NCBI GenBank assembly: GCA_035391225.1
Contig: DAOPKN010000001.1
Coordinates: 62,001 to 126,000 of the forward strand
DNA from: DAOPKN01 sp035391225
GTDB lineage: Bacteria; Thermotogota; Thermotogae; MWEM01
Reading direction: 5' to 3'
DNA length: 64,000 nucleotides
This document shows positions 8,798 to 17,071 of this stretch, one piece after another. A model generated the notes under the pieces. It had not been told where the DNA came from and did not search any database. It saw only the letters and a list, made by a program, of their open reading frames with translations. The position numbers and the translations under genes were made by a program. Each line of letters starts with the position of its first letter. Position 1 is the first letter of the stretch.

Positions 8798-9869
8798 ATG
8801 GAAACCACTCGAACAACTCCAGGAAGGCGATGTGATCGCGGAGAACATCCTTGGGAGTAATTCCCAAGATCTGATCGTCCACACGGGGCAACTGGTTTCC
8901 AAAGCCTTGATCCAAAAGTTGCATAGCCGAGGGATTTCGTGGATCTCGGTTTTCGAGGATGTTCGTAAGGCAGTGCAGATCCACTCCGCCCCGTTTTCCC
9001 AGGAAAAGCTCGATGAAATGGAAGAGGAGATCTCCCAGGTCTTCGAAAAGATCCTCAAAGAGGAGCGGGTGGAAGTCGCACGGGTGGAGACGCTGGGAAG
9101 GGAAATTTCCCATGCCATCATTTCCACCTACGGGGAGTACCTGGTTCCCTCGCTTTCCAAGTTGCGCGAACTGGATGACTACACCTTCAACCACCAGGTG
9201 AACGTTTCGATCATTGCCACTTCCATTGCGGCCGAGATGTTTCCCCACGACATTGGCATGGTGGAACGGATTGCAACGGGGGGGCTTTTGCACGACATGG
9301 GGAAGTTGTGGATCCCCTTGGAGATCTTGAACAGCAAGAAGCGCCTTGCGGACATGGAATTTGATATCATCAAGAAACACCCCAAGTATGGCCACGGGAT
9401 TGCCCTTATGTCTGGGATCGAAGACCAGGTAGTTTTGGACTGTATTCTTTTTCACCACGAACGCGTGGATGGCACGGGGTATTGCACGGGTTTGAAGGGC
9501 GAAGAGATTCCCTTCGCTGGCCGGTTGATGATGGTCGCGGATGTGTTTGATGCCCTGACATCGGTGCGCCCCTACAAGAAAGGCTGGTCTCCGTACGATG
9601 CCGTGAGTTTCATCATCAAGGAAACCGGCAAAATGTTCGACCAGAAGATCGTGAATCCTTTTATCAAGGCTTTTGGCATTTACCCCGTGGGCACGGAGGT
9701 GCTTCTCTCCGATGGCTTGAAGGGGACGGTGGTGGGGAATCGGAAGGGGACCATTTCCCGACCGCTGATCAGCTTTGAGAGAAATGGTGAGTCGAAGTTG
9801 GTCGACTTGTTCGAGAGAAAAGACTTGCGCGTGGTGGAGGTACTGCGGGGTGCCCTGGCAACCGGGTGA
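8790..9869 (+). CDS. HD-GYP-type phosphohydrolase, second of a tandem pair
   Basis: 359 residues from TTG 8790, overlapping the upstream stop by 8 nt, with GGTGAAGG before it. It has the same architecture as its neighbour: an N-terminal LLTxxG-type domain (here IVHTGQLVSKALIQKLHSRGI), then an HD domain with a complete HDMGK (H168-D169), HHERVDGTGYC (222-223) and VADVFDALTS followed by RPYKKGWS. This is the most canonical of the three HD-GYP proteins here, so it is the best candidate for a working cyclic-di-GMP phosphodiesterase. The C-terminal ~50 residues (YPVGTEVLLSDGLKGTVV) form a small beta domain shared with the first copy. The pair probably arose by duplication. Confidence 0.88.
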   Translation: MVKWKPLEQLQEGDVIAENILGSNSQDLIVHTGQLVSKALIQKLHSRGISWISVFEDVRKAVQIHSAPFSQEKLDEMEEEISQVFEKILKEERVEVARVETLGREISHAIISTYGEYLVPSLSKLRELDDYTFNHQVNVSIIATSIAAEMFPHDIGMVERIATGGLLHDMGKLWIPLEILNSKKRLADMEFDIIKKHPKYGHGIALMSGIEDQVVLDCILFHHERVDGTGYCTGLKGEEIPFAGRLMMVADVFDALTSVRPYKKGWSPYDAVSFIIKETGKMFDQKIVNPFIKAFGIYPVGTEVLLSDGLKGTVVGNRKGTISRPLISFERNGESKLVDLFERKDLRVVEVLRGALATG

Positions 9870-11094
9870 GCCCGCGCTTCGCGCGCTGGGTGATGGCTTG
9901 TTTTTGCCCGATTACGGCAACCGCTCGCTGGTGGGTTTTTCCAACTTCCTGTTGCAGCATTTTGGAGAGACACCGTTGCACGAGCCTTTTCACGTAGGTG
10001 ATTCCTTCGCTTGGGTGGGAAAACGCAAAAAAGTGGTGGTTTTCCTGTTGGACTCCCTGGGTTTCTCCAATCTTCAACGAATCTGTGCGTGCTCTCCCTA
10101 TGCTGCGCAGCTTGTGGAAAAAGCGGTGTGCTGGAAGCTCTCCACGGTGTTTCCCTCCACGACAACCGCCGCACTAACCAGCTTTTTCACCGGGCGCTAT
10201 CCTTGTGAGCACGGCATGTTGGGGTACATACTGTTCCTCAAGAAATTCTCCTCCTACGTGAACATGATCGATTTCTCTCCACCCGGATTGCCGCGTGACA
10301 TTCTTTTGGGAACGGGATTGAATCCCACGCGTTTCTTGCCGGTTCCCACGCTTTTCGAGATACTGGGGAAAAAGGGGGTCAAGTGCTGGTCGGTGACCTC
10401 GAACCTTTTCAAGCAATCCGGGTTGAGCTTGATGCATCACAAGGGTTCGGCCATTCGTGGCTACTCGGACATGACGGAAATGGCTTTTTGCGTGCAACGA
10501 CTTTTGCAAAGGGAGAAAGGACCCCTTTTCGTCACCGTGTACTGGGGGCTTCTCGATTCGCTTGCGCACCATTATGGCCCCGATTCCGAAGAGTTTGCCA
10601 AGGAAGGCGAGCTGCTTTTTCGTCTTTTCCACGAGGTGTTGTTTTCCAACAAGGAGATTCCCCAACCTGAAGATACGTTGTTTTTCATCACCGCGGACCA
10701 TGGACAGATTGCCACGAGCTGGAAGGACGAAAGTTGGTTCGTGTACCAGGATCCACTCATTTCGGAGCACCTGGAGGGACTTCCTTCCGGTGAGCCCCGT
10801 GCGGTATACCTTTCTCCCCGGGATGCAGAGGCTTTCCAAAGGGATTTTTCCGCACAGGTTGGCAACCGGTTTCGTTGGCTTTCCCGCACGCAAGCCCTGC
10901 AGCATGGTTTGTTCGGGGCTGCAGAAAGCGCGAGCCCTCTTTTTTTCGAACGGGTTCCCCCGCTCGTGGGACTGGCAAAGGGAAACTACTCGTTTAACTT
11001 TAAGTACTCGGGCAACGAGCGATCTCTCAAAGGGAAACACGGAAGCGTAACCACGGGGGAGTTGGAAATCCCATTGTTGATGATTGCTCCTTGA
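9850..11094 (+). CDS. Alkaline-phosphatase-superfamily phosphodiesterase/nucleotide pyrophosphatase
   Basis: About 414 residues from GTG 9850, chosen because GGAGG lies 9-10 nt upstream and it overlaps the HD-GYP stop by 20 nt. Superfamily motifs appear in order: VVVFLLDSLG (metal Asp), PSTTTAALTSFFTG (Thr/Ser nucleophile region), LLDSLAHHYG (Asp and His ligands), FFITADHGQ (Asp-His pair) and GKHGS (final His). This fits PF01663-type type I phosphodiesterases, which cleave phosphodiester or pyrophosphate bonds. No signal peptide is visible, so the enzyme is probably cytoplasmic. The substrate cannot be told from sequence; the position after two HD-GYP genes may or may not be meaningful. Confidence 0.8.
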   Translation: MPWQPGEPALRALGDGLFLPDYGNRSLVGFSNFLLQHFGETPLHEPFHVGDSFAWVGKRKKVVVFLLDSLGFSNLQRICACSPYAAQLVEKAVCWKLSTVFPSTTTAALTSFFTGRYPCEHGMLGYILFLKKFSSYVNMIDFSPPGLPRDILLGTGLNPTRFLPVPTLFEILGKKGVKCWSVTSNLFKQSGLSLMHHKGSAIRGYSDMTEMAFCVQRLLQREKGPLFVTVYWGLLDSLAHHYGPDSEEFAKEGELLFRLFHEVLFSNKEIPQPEDTLFFITADHGQIATSWKDESWFVYQDPLISEHLEGLPSGEPRAVYLSPRDAEAFQRDFSAQVGNRFRWLSRTQALQHGLFGAAESASPLFFERVPPLVGLAKGNYSFNFKYSGNERSLKGKHGSVTTGELEIPLLMIAP

Positions 11095-11127
11095 GCATGT
11101 TGCTTTCGAGGAAAAAGGGGTTTTTTT

Positions 11128-11904
11128 ATGTCTTCTCACGTTTCCATATACCTTTTGAAAGATTTTCCCGTACTGGGAAAAAAGGGCAATGTGGTCAGGG
11201 TTCCCCGGAAGTACGCCAATCACTTCCTGGTGCCGCGCAAGATTGCCCGGAAGATAGAGCCTGGAAACACCCCTCCTCCGCCGCTTCCACAGGAACTTCC
11301 AGCTGGGCGAACCCCACAGCAAGTGCTCCCCTCCCGCAAGAAAAGCCGCGATGTTTCCGCCTCCTTCCCCACCCAGCTTCCGCCGGTATCGTTTCCCGTT
11401 TCTTTCCGCCATGGGGGCGAAAAGGAGTGGGTTCGCTGGGAATGGTACCCCGCGCACCGTCTCGCATACCTCCCTGGAGGCGGGCGATTCGTGTTGATTC
11501 GCTTCCGCAAGAAGACGTATTTCGCCACTTTTTCCTACCTGCAAGCGTTGGTTCGCCGGAAGATCCGTGCCCCACTAATCGTGGATGGCAGTAACACGGG
11601 TTGGGTCAACGGGTTTCCTTCCTTGGACCCGATCTTTTTGGTGTACGATTACATTGCACGGGATTCGGAGCAATTCTTCTTCCCGCTGGTTTGGGTCTTC
11701 GATACCTCTTTCCGCCGGAAACTATGTCCAAGTGAGCGGAACACGTTGGATGAATTCTCCCGCTGGTGGGGGGTGCGGGTAGTGGGTTACGCCGATCGGA
11801 TGATTTTCCAGATGGCCCGGGAGTATGGTACCCGTTTCCTTTTTTCCGACGATCGATTCCAGGAATTTTTTACGGAAGACTACACGCGTATCAGTTTTCG
11901 GTGA
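11128..11904 (+). CDS. Fusion: ribosomal protein bL9 N-domain plus NYN/Zc3h12a-like ribonuclease
   Basis: 258 residues, ATG with AAAGGGG 7 nt upstream. Residues 5-42 are a bL9 N-terminal domain (IYLLKDFPVLGKKGNVVRV, then YANHFLVPRKIA), the part that binds 23S rRNA. The bL9 central helix and C-domain are absent. Instead a Pro-rich linker (~48-90) and a basic segment (~100-145) lead to residues ~150-250, which carry NYN/PIN-like acidic motifs: VDGSN (D153), VFD (D192), YADRMIFQMA (D223) and FSDDRFQEF (D241/D242). That pattern matches Zc3h12a-type metal-dependent endoribonucleases. I infer a ribosome-tethered RNase. Whether it replaces or adds to a normal rplI cannot be seen here. Confidence 0.75.
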   Translation: MSSHVSIYLLKDFPVLGKKGNVVRVPRKYANHFLVPRKIARKIEPGNTPPPPLPQELPAGRTPQQVLPSRKKSRDVSASFPTQLPPVSFPVSFRHGGEKEWVRWEWYPAHRLAYLPGGGRFVLIRFRKKTYFATFSYLQALVRRKIRAPLIVDGSNTGWVNGFPSLDPIFLVYDYIARDSEQFFFPLVWVFDTSFRRKLCPSERNTLDEFSRWWGVRVVGYADRMIFQMAREYGTRFLFSDDRFQEFFTEDYTRISFR

Positions 11905-11931
11905 ATCTTTCGTGAGGAGTGGTAAAATAGG

Positions 11932-12285
11932 ATGAATGGAACGCAGACCATGGCAAAGATCCACGAACTCACCACGGCTCTTTTGAAAGCGGTGGAGGAA
12001 GAAAAGTTCCCCCTCTTTCCGAGTCTCTTGGAGCAAAGGGCCCATTTCGTGGAGAGCTTCGTCGCTCTTCCCGACGAGCAAAAAGGGAACAAGGAAGTGC
12101 TTTCCAAGATGTTGGGGCAAATCCAGGAACTGGAAAAACAGATCTTGGATTGCATCCAACGGAATAGGGAGAAGTACGGTCTCCAAGGGAAAAAACTCCA
12201 AAAAGGGGAGCAAGCCATGAAGGGTGGGTACATGAAGTTGATCGAGGAGATGCGTTCCAAGCGCAGGTTTTCTGGGAGGGGATAG
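11932..12285 (+). CDS. Small helical protein resembling flagellar chaperone FliT
   Basis: 117 residues, almost entirely helical with a heptad-like central part. The order of features (short helix, 'LLEQRAHFVESF', then 'LEKQILDCIQRNREKY' and a terminal 'LQKGEQAMKGGYMK' helix) is like FliT/FlgN-type export chaperones, in which an xLLEQR-like motif and a late K-G-x-x-A-x-x-Y segment are typical. Similarity is weak and no other flagellar gene is nearby, so this is a tentative family call. The start is uncertain: ATG 11932 or ATG 11950. Four nt separate it from mtaD. Confidence 0.45.
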   Translation: MNGTQTMAKIHELTTALLKAVEEEKFPLFPSLLEQRAHFVESFVALPDEQKGNKEVLSKMLGQIQELEKQILDCIQRNREKYGLQGKKLQKGEQAMKGGYMKLIEEMRSKRRFSGRG

Positions 12286-12289
12286 GGTC

Positions 12290-13576
12290 ATGCAAAGTAC
12301 GCTGGTGCGGGGAGTGCAGGTTTTTGACGGAGAGAGATGGATACCCGAAGGGTACGTTGTGGTGCGGGGAAACCGCATCAGCCACATGGGAGAAGGGGCC
12401 GCCCCCCGGGAGTTGGTGGAGGAATGCGGGCGTGACATGGCCTTTTCCCCGGGGGAATACCTGTTGATGCCCGGGCTTGTCAACGCCCACACGCATGTGG
12501 GCATGGGGCTTTTGCGGGGTGTTGCCGACGATGTTCCCTTCGAGAAGTGGTTGTTCGAGGAAATATTGCCCCGCGAGAATCGGATGAACGGAGACGACGT
12601 GTACTTTTCCGGGCTTCTTTCCCAGATGGAAATGGCGCGGAAGGGGATTACCCTGTTCCTGGACATGTACATGTTCCCCCAACGCGTGGCCCAAGCGGTC
12701 CATGAATTCGGCATGCGGGCGGCCATCACCCGGGGCTTGGTGGACGAGGAAGTAGAGCGATTTGGGGAAACCACCCGGTTGCAGGAAAACATAGAGCTGT
12801 TCGAGAAGTGGAACGGTGCGGATGGTGGGAGAATCACGGTTGGTTTTGGCCCGCATTCGCCCTATGCCTGCTCCTTCGAGTTGCTCGAAACGGTTGCACG
12901 AGTCGTTCGGGATTTCGGAAGCTTCGTGAATATCCATATCCGTGAATCTGCACGGGAACGGCAACAGTACGAAATTTCCCGGGTTGCCCAGAGTGGGATT
13001 TTCGATGTGCCTTGCTTTGCAGCCCATTGCGTGCACCTTTCCGAGGAAGACATGAAGCTGATGGCCGAAAAGGGAGTTTGGATTGTACACAACCCTTCCT
13101 CAAACCTCAAGCTTGCCAACGGGATTGCCCCAGTTGCGCGCATGCTGGAAAACGGGTGCAAGGTGTTGCTGGGCACCGATAGCGTGGCGAGTAACAACTC
13201 GTTGGATATTTGGCGGGAAATGTTGTTGACAGCGTTGGTGCAAAAGGGTTTTTTCCACGATCCCACGCTGCTCCCCGCTTCCCGGGTTTTGCAGATGGCG
13301 GGACCGGATGCCTACCAGGCGATGGGCTTCCCGGATGGGGGAATACTCAAACCGGGGAATCTCGCGGACATGGTTTTGCTGGAGCTGCATCCCATCGATT
13401 TCTTTCCGCCCGAGCAGTTGCTTTCCCACCTCGTGTACAGCGGGGGGAGCGCGCATGTGTTCGCGACCATGGTGGATGGAAAATGGGTGTACTACGAAGG
13501 CGCGTTTCCCACTATCGACGCCGACGAGGTGTTTTCCTACCTTGGTCCGCGCAACGAGGCTCTCCGCGAAAAATGA
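12290..13576 (+). CDS. mtaD: S-adenosylhomocysteine/5'-methylthioadenosine deaminase
   Basis: 428 residues of the amidohydrolase superfamily, ATG preceded by GGAGGGG. Metal and catalytic motifs: NAHTH, HIRES (His and Glu), AAHCVHL, and GTDSVASNNSLD with the metal Asp. The C-terminal ATMVDGKWVYYEG...PTIDADEV closely follows the structurally studied Thermotoga maritima TM0936 enzyme as I recall it. The enzyme deaminates SAH and MTA to inosyl derivatives, taking part in methyl-cycle salvage in the cytoplasm. The stop overlaps the start of the M50 protease gene (ATGA). Substrate range is from the family, not from this sequence. Confidence 0.92.
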   Translation: MQSTLVRGVQVFDGERWIPEGYVVVRGNRISHMGEGAAPRELVEECGRDMAFSPGEYLLMPGLVNAHTHVGMGLLRGVADDVPFEKWLFEEILPRENRMNGDDVYFSGLLSQMEMARKGITLFLDMYMFPQRVAQAVHEFGMRAAITRGLVDEEVERFGETTRLQENIELFEKWNGADGGRITVGFGPHSPYACSFELLETVARVVRDFGSFVNIHIRESARERQQYEISRVAQSGIFDVPCFAAHCVHLSEEDMKLMAEKGVWIVHNPSSNLKLANGIAPVARMLENGCKVLLGTDSVASNNSLDIWREMLLTALVQKGFFHDPTLLPASRVLQMAGPDAYQAMGFPDGGILKPGNLADMVLLELHPIDFFPPEQLLSHLVYSGGSAHVFATMVDGKWVYYEGAFPTIDADEVFSYLGPRNEALREK

Positions 13577-14289
13577 CCGGTTTCCCGGACTTGTTCGTGC
13601 AATCTCTACCCCTGCTGTTTGACCACGAATGGGAAAGGTTTCTTCGACTGGTGCTGGTGCGCACCCCTTCGGTGATATTCGCACTGGCGTTCCACGAATG
13701 GGCACATGCCTGGGTGGCTTGCAGGGTGGGCGATCCCAGCCCACGCCTCTTGGGGCGGAAAACGCTCAACCCCTTGCGGCACATTGATCCTGTGGGGCTG
13801 GGGGTCTTTTTGGTGTTCGGGTACGGGTGGTCCAGACCCATTCCCATCAACCCGTTGAAATTGAAGAGGAAGACGCGCGACATCTTCCTGATCACGATTT
13901 CTGGTCCCGTTTTCAACCTTGGCCTCGCCTTTTTCGCGGGTTTCTTGTTTTACGGGTTGGGGTTGCACAAGTTCAGCTTTTTTTTCAATCCGGGTGCGGT
14001 GGATGCCCATTTCCTCGTGATGTACCTTGCGGACTTGTTGGGATATTTCGTGGTTGCCAATTTCGTGTTGTTCGTGTTCAACGTTCTTCCGGTCATGCCG
14101 TTGGATGGTTCTCGGTTCCTGCTGATTTTTTCCACCTCTCGCTACATGAAGGTAGTGTTGAAGTACCAGGTGTACGGCATCATCGTGTTGCTTTTCTTGA
14201 TTATCACTGGGATTGCCAACTGGTTCATGGCGCCCATCGTGGAATTGTTCCAGGGTATGATCATTCGCCTGTCCCAGTATTTTGGATGA
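13573..14289 (+). CDS. M50-family membrane metalloprotease (short site-2 protease type)
   Basis: 238 residues from ATG 13573, which overlaps the mtaD stop. HEWAH (zinc ligands and catalytic Glu) lies in a helix near residue 36, and NVLPVMPLDGSR gives the distal metal Asp. There are about six hydrophobic segments and no PDZ domain, so it belongs to the compact M50 group (YwhC/SREBP-peptidase-like) rather than the RseP group. The segment RPIPINPLKLKRK after the second helix is typical of that group. It probably cleaves membrane substrates; none can be named. It is the second M50 protease of the window after rseP. Confidence 0.9.
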   Translation: MTGFPDLFVQSLPLLFDHEWERFLRLVLVRTPSVIFALAFHEWAHAWVACRVGDPSPRLLGRKTLNPLRHIDPVGLGVFLVFGYGWSRPIPINPLKLKRKTRDIFLITISGPVFNLGLAFFAGFLFYGLGLHKFSFFFNPGAVDAHFLVMYLADLLGYFVVANFVLFVFNVLPVMPLDGSRFLLIFSTSRYMKVVLKYQVYGIIVLLFLIITGIANWFMAPIVELFQGMIIRLSQYFG

Positions 14290-14309
14290 GGTGGCAAAAG
14301 GGGGTATTT

Positions 14310-15209
14310 ATGAACCACAACAGGGAGTTTCCATTTATCCAGGTGAAAGATACCGAGCTGAAGGAAAGGATCGTGGGCTTCGTGAAGGAGTACCTGGAAT
14401 TCATGACGTTGCCGCCTCAGGTTTTCGTGTACGACCAGGAATCCGTTCTTCCGTCGGACGTGGAAGGATCCGTGTTGTATTTCTTGGGCTCCCGGGTGGA
14501 AGGGTACTGCGCGGGGGAAAAAGTGTTCGCCTTCGAGGACTCCCGTAATCCGCGTTTTTTTTCCATGGCGTTGACCTGGCTCTTGGAAAGCAACACGGGC
14601 AAACCGGAACACCTTTGTTCGGCCCAATCCGTTCGCAAGCGGTTGATTTCGGTTCTCGAACCCTTCATCGTGCTGATGGAGGTGGAAGACGAGCGGGGGT
14701 ACAGCCATTCGCAGCGCGTGTCGAATCTTTTCGTGCAGTTTTCCCGCTACCTGGGTCTTCCCAAGGAAGATGAGAAGATGTTTCTCCACTATTCCATGTT
14801 GCACGATGTGGGAAGGATCGGGTTGGAGCAGTTGATGTTGTATTCTCCCACGCGACTGCGCAACTTCGAGGAAACCGGGCAGGACCACACGATTACCGGG
14901 TCGATTTACCTTTCTACCCTGGAAGTGCTGGACGATTTCATTCCTTTCGTGCGCAGTCACCATGAGCGGTTCGATGGAAGGGGTTTCCCGGACCGCTTGA
15001 AAGCGAAAGAGATCCCCTACTGGGTGCGGGTGTTTTCCATCGTGAACTGGTACGATAATGCCTTGAATACCGTGGATTCGGAGTTTTCCACGGGGGTCAT
15101 GAGTTCCACCCAAGCCCTTTCGATTATCCGGGAAGATGGCGGCAAGATGTTTGATCCGCACCTCGCATCCGAGTTCGTGCATTTCATGTTGCTCGAGCGA
15201 GACGCATGA
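14310..15209 (+). CDS. HD-GYP-like protein with altered metal-binding motif
   Basis: 299 residues from ATG 14310 with AAAAGGGGG upstream. The N-terminal ~125 residues are not recognised. The HD part has HSQRV, HDVGRIG (H165-D166) and SHHERFDGRGFP (217-218). Where active HD-GYP proteins have VADVYDAL, this one reads VNWYDNAL (N246-W247), so a metal-ligand Asp is lost, and the expected KxHP is DHT. It could be a cyclic-di-GMP sensor or an enzyme with changed chemistry. It overlaps glpP by four nt (ATGA). Confidence 0.75.
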   Translation: MNHNREFPFIQVKDTELKERIVGFVKEYLEFMTLPPQVFVYDQESVLPSDVEGSVLYFLGSRVEGYCAGEKVFAFEDSRNPRFFSMALTWLLESNTGKPEHLCSAQSVRKRLISVLEPFIVLMEVEDERGYSHSQRVSNLFVQFSRYLGLPKEDEKMFLHYSMLHDVGRIGLEQLMLYSPTRLRNFEETGQDHTITGSIYLSTLEVLDDFIPFVRSHHERFDGRGFPDRLKAKEIPYWVRVFSIVNWYDNALNTVDSEFSTGVMSSTQALSIIREDGGKMFDPHLASEFVHFMLLERDA

Positions 15210-15763
15210 GCTTTCACCCCGTCATTGCGGCCATCTGGGATCCACGCGCGATTGCTCCTTCCCTGGAGCAAAGCGTTTGTTCCCACGTTTTTTTGCTGCG
15301 CTCGGACATCGTGGGGCTGCAGGGGCAGTTGAAGCAAATCCGCCGCGCGGGGAAAAAGGTGTTCGTGGACGTGGATTTCGTGGATGGCCTTGGCAGCGAC
15401 GAGTATGCACTGCGGTACGTGCATCTCAGTGGGGCGGATGGTATCATTACCGTGCGCTCTCGCATGGTGGAGTTTGCCAAGAAGGTAGCTTTCCCGGTGG
15501 TGTTGCGCTCTTTTGCACTGGATTCCAGCGCGTTGGAACGCATGGCCGAAACCATCCGTGGTTGCTCCCCGGATTTCTTGGAAATTTTGCCGGGGTTGGC
15601 GCTTGGAAAAGCAAGGCAGTTCCTTTTGGAGCGGGAGCTTTTGCTTCCTCCATTAATTGCCGCGGGCTTGGTGGATACACGTGAGGAAATGGACACTCTG
15701 CTATCCCAGGGAGCTATTGCCGTTTCCACGAGTTGCCAGGACCTGTGGAAACCCTGGCCCTAA
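15206..15763 (+). CDS. glpP: GlpP-family antiterminator (glycerol-3-phosphate responsive type)
   Basis: 185 residues, the usual family length. Diagnostic stretches are VIAAIWDPRAIAPSLE, FLLRSDIVGLQGQL, KKVFVDVDFVDGLGSDE, ADGIITVRSRM, DSSALE, PDFLEILPGLA, IAAGLVDTREEMDTLLSQGAIAVSTS and DLW near the end. GlpP is a TIM-barrel RNA-binding regulator that, with glycerol-3-phosphate bound, prevents termination in glp leader mRNAs. No glpF, glpK or glpD is in the window, so its targets lie elsewhere or its role differs. The canonical His in 'vHiDL' is Val here. Confidence 0.88.
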   Translation: MSFHPVIAAIWDPRAIAPSLEQSVCSHVFLLRSDIVGLQGQLKQIRRAGKKVFVDVDFVDGLGSDEYALRYVHLSGADGIITVRSRMVEFAKKVAFPVVLRSFALDSSALERMAETIRGCSPDFLEILPGLALGKARQFLLERELLLPPLIAAGLVDTREEMDTLLSQGAIAVSTSCQDLWKPWP

Positions 15764-15777
15764 GGGCCTTCTTTTTC
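15756..15777 (+). terminator. Weak hairpin with T-rich tail after glpP
   Basis: GGCCC-TAA-GGGCC followed by TTCTTTTT. The stem is only five base pairs and contains the glpP stop codon, so it may attenuate rather than end transcription before the DUF4139 gene. Confidence 0.35.
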
Positions 15778-15790
15778 GGAGGTGCATGCA

Positions 15791-17071
15791 ATGCCGACAC
15801 GCAACAGGTTCTTTTTGCTTCTCTTGGGTATCCTCTTGCTGTTTTGGGGTAGTGCACTCGCGGACGATTTCATCGTGTACCCCGACGGGATTGCGCTAAT
15901 GGGGCAGACGGTGATCCCGCTTTCCCACCACGTGGAAGTTCCCCTGTACCCCGGGGTGCTGAGCAGTAGCTTGTTCTTCGACCGTTGGCCCCAAAAGTTC
16001 TGGGTGGAACCGGGAGTTTCGCCCGAACCCTCGTCGCAGCTGGAAAACCACGTGGGAAAAACCATTGGTTGGATGTTTCCGGATGGTAGTACCGAGAAGT
16101 ACGAGCTGGTCAACGCCGAGCCCGTGTTGTTGCGGGGTCCACTGGGGATTTTCCAACCCCCAAATGGGGTTCCGGTTCTCCCGGAAATGGAAACCCCCAG
16201 CGCCAGTCCCGTTTTGCACGCGCTGTACAACGAGATCTCTTCCCCCTTTCGCCTCACCTACCAGATGAAGGGGATCGACTGGGATATCGGGTACCGGGTT
16301 TCGCTGGCCCCCACGGTGGTGGATATCCAGGGGGTGCTTTCGTTGTCCAACGCCCTTTCGGTTCCGGTGCACATCGATTTTCTGGTGTTGTTTTCCGGAA
16401 CCATCTACCGCACCACTCCCCAGGACCAGGGGGTGCTGTACATGACGTCGCGCAACCTGTCCATGGAGTCCATGGCGGGCGCAGATTCCCCGGTGCAGGT
16501 TTCGGATTACGACCTGTACGAAATGGGGGGGCCTTTCGCGCTTCCGGCTGCAAGGAGGGTGGATTTTCCCTTTTTCCACCAGCAAGAAAGTTACCGAAAA
16601 CTGTACGGGTTGGAGTTTTCCTCCTATAACCCGCAGGCGCAGTGGGTTCCCTTTGAGCAGATGATCGAGATTGCCGAATTGAGCCGGCCACTTCCCGCTG
16701 GGAACGTTTCCATGTACGAGCAATGGAATGGCAAAGAGGTGTTGCTGGGAGAGCAGCACGTGGAAAACCACGCCAAGGGAGACCGTCTGCAGCTCTACTT
16801 CGGGCAAACGGACATGTTGTTGGGCAAGATGGAACTGGTGAGTTCCACGCGCCTGACCGACAGCATGGAGCAAACGCTGCGCGTGGTGGGGAAGAACCTT
16901 TCCTCCGAGATGAAAACGGTTTCTGTGCGCATACGAATCCCCCAGGATGCACGGCTACAGGTGAAGGGGGGAGGATACGAACGGGAACGCGCAGACTTGT
17001 TGCGATTGACGTTCATGATTCCGGGACAGGGAGAAACGGAGCTGCAGCTTGTGCTACAATACAGTCGCTGA
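15791..17071 (+). CDS. Exported DUF4139-like protein
   Basis: 426 residues from ATG 15791, with GGAGG 8 nt upstream (GTG 15782 sits too close to it). Residues 1-26 are a clear signal peptide (RNRFFLLLLGILLLFWGSALA). The mature protein is beta-rich. Its C-terminal ~130 residues (MYEQWNGKEVLLGEQHVENHAKGD, broken up by turns) have the DUF4139 pattern of a 'LGe..i.h...gd...l.lG' strand series followed by an NL-x-V-x-V strand. Function of the family is unknown; it is usually extracytoplasmic. The next gene starts inside its last 23 nt. Confidence 0.55.
   Translation: MPTRNRFFLLLLGILLLFWGSALADDFIVYPDGIALMGQTVIPLSHHVEVPLYPGVLSSSLFFDRWPQKFWVEPGVSPEPSSQLENHVGKTIGWMFPDGSTEKYELVNAEPVLLRGPLGIFQPPNGVPVLPEMETPSASPVLHALYNEISSPFRLTYQMKGIDWDIGYRVSLAPTVVDIQGVLSLSNALSVPVHIDFLVLFSGTIYRTTPQDQGVLYMTSRNLSMESMAGADSPVQVSDYDLYEMGGPFALPAARRVDFPFFHQQESYRKLYGLEFSSYNPQAQWVPFEQMIEIAELSRPLPAGNVSMYEQWNGKEVLLGEQHVENHAKGDRLQLYFGQTDMLLGKMELVSSTRLTDSMEQTLRVVGKNLSSEMKTVSVRIRIPQDARLQVKGGGYERERADLLRLTFMIPGQGETELQLVLQYSR

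Noticed and set aside
11923..11928. TAAAAT as a promoter for the FliT-like gene
   Set aside because: No -35, and the predicted start would fall on the first ATG. The hexamer may be chance.
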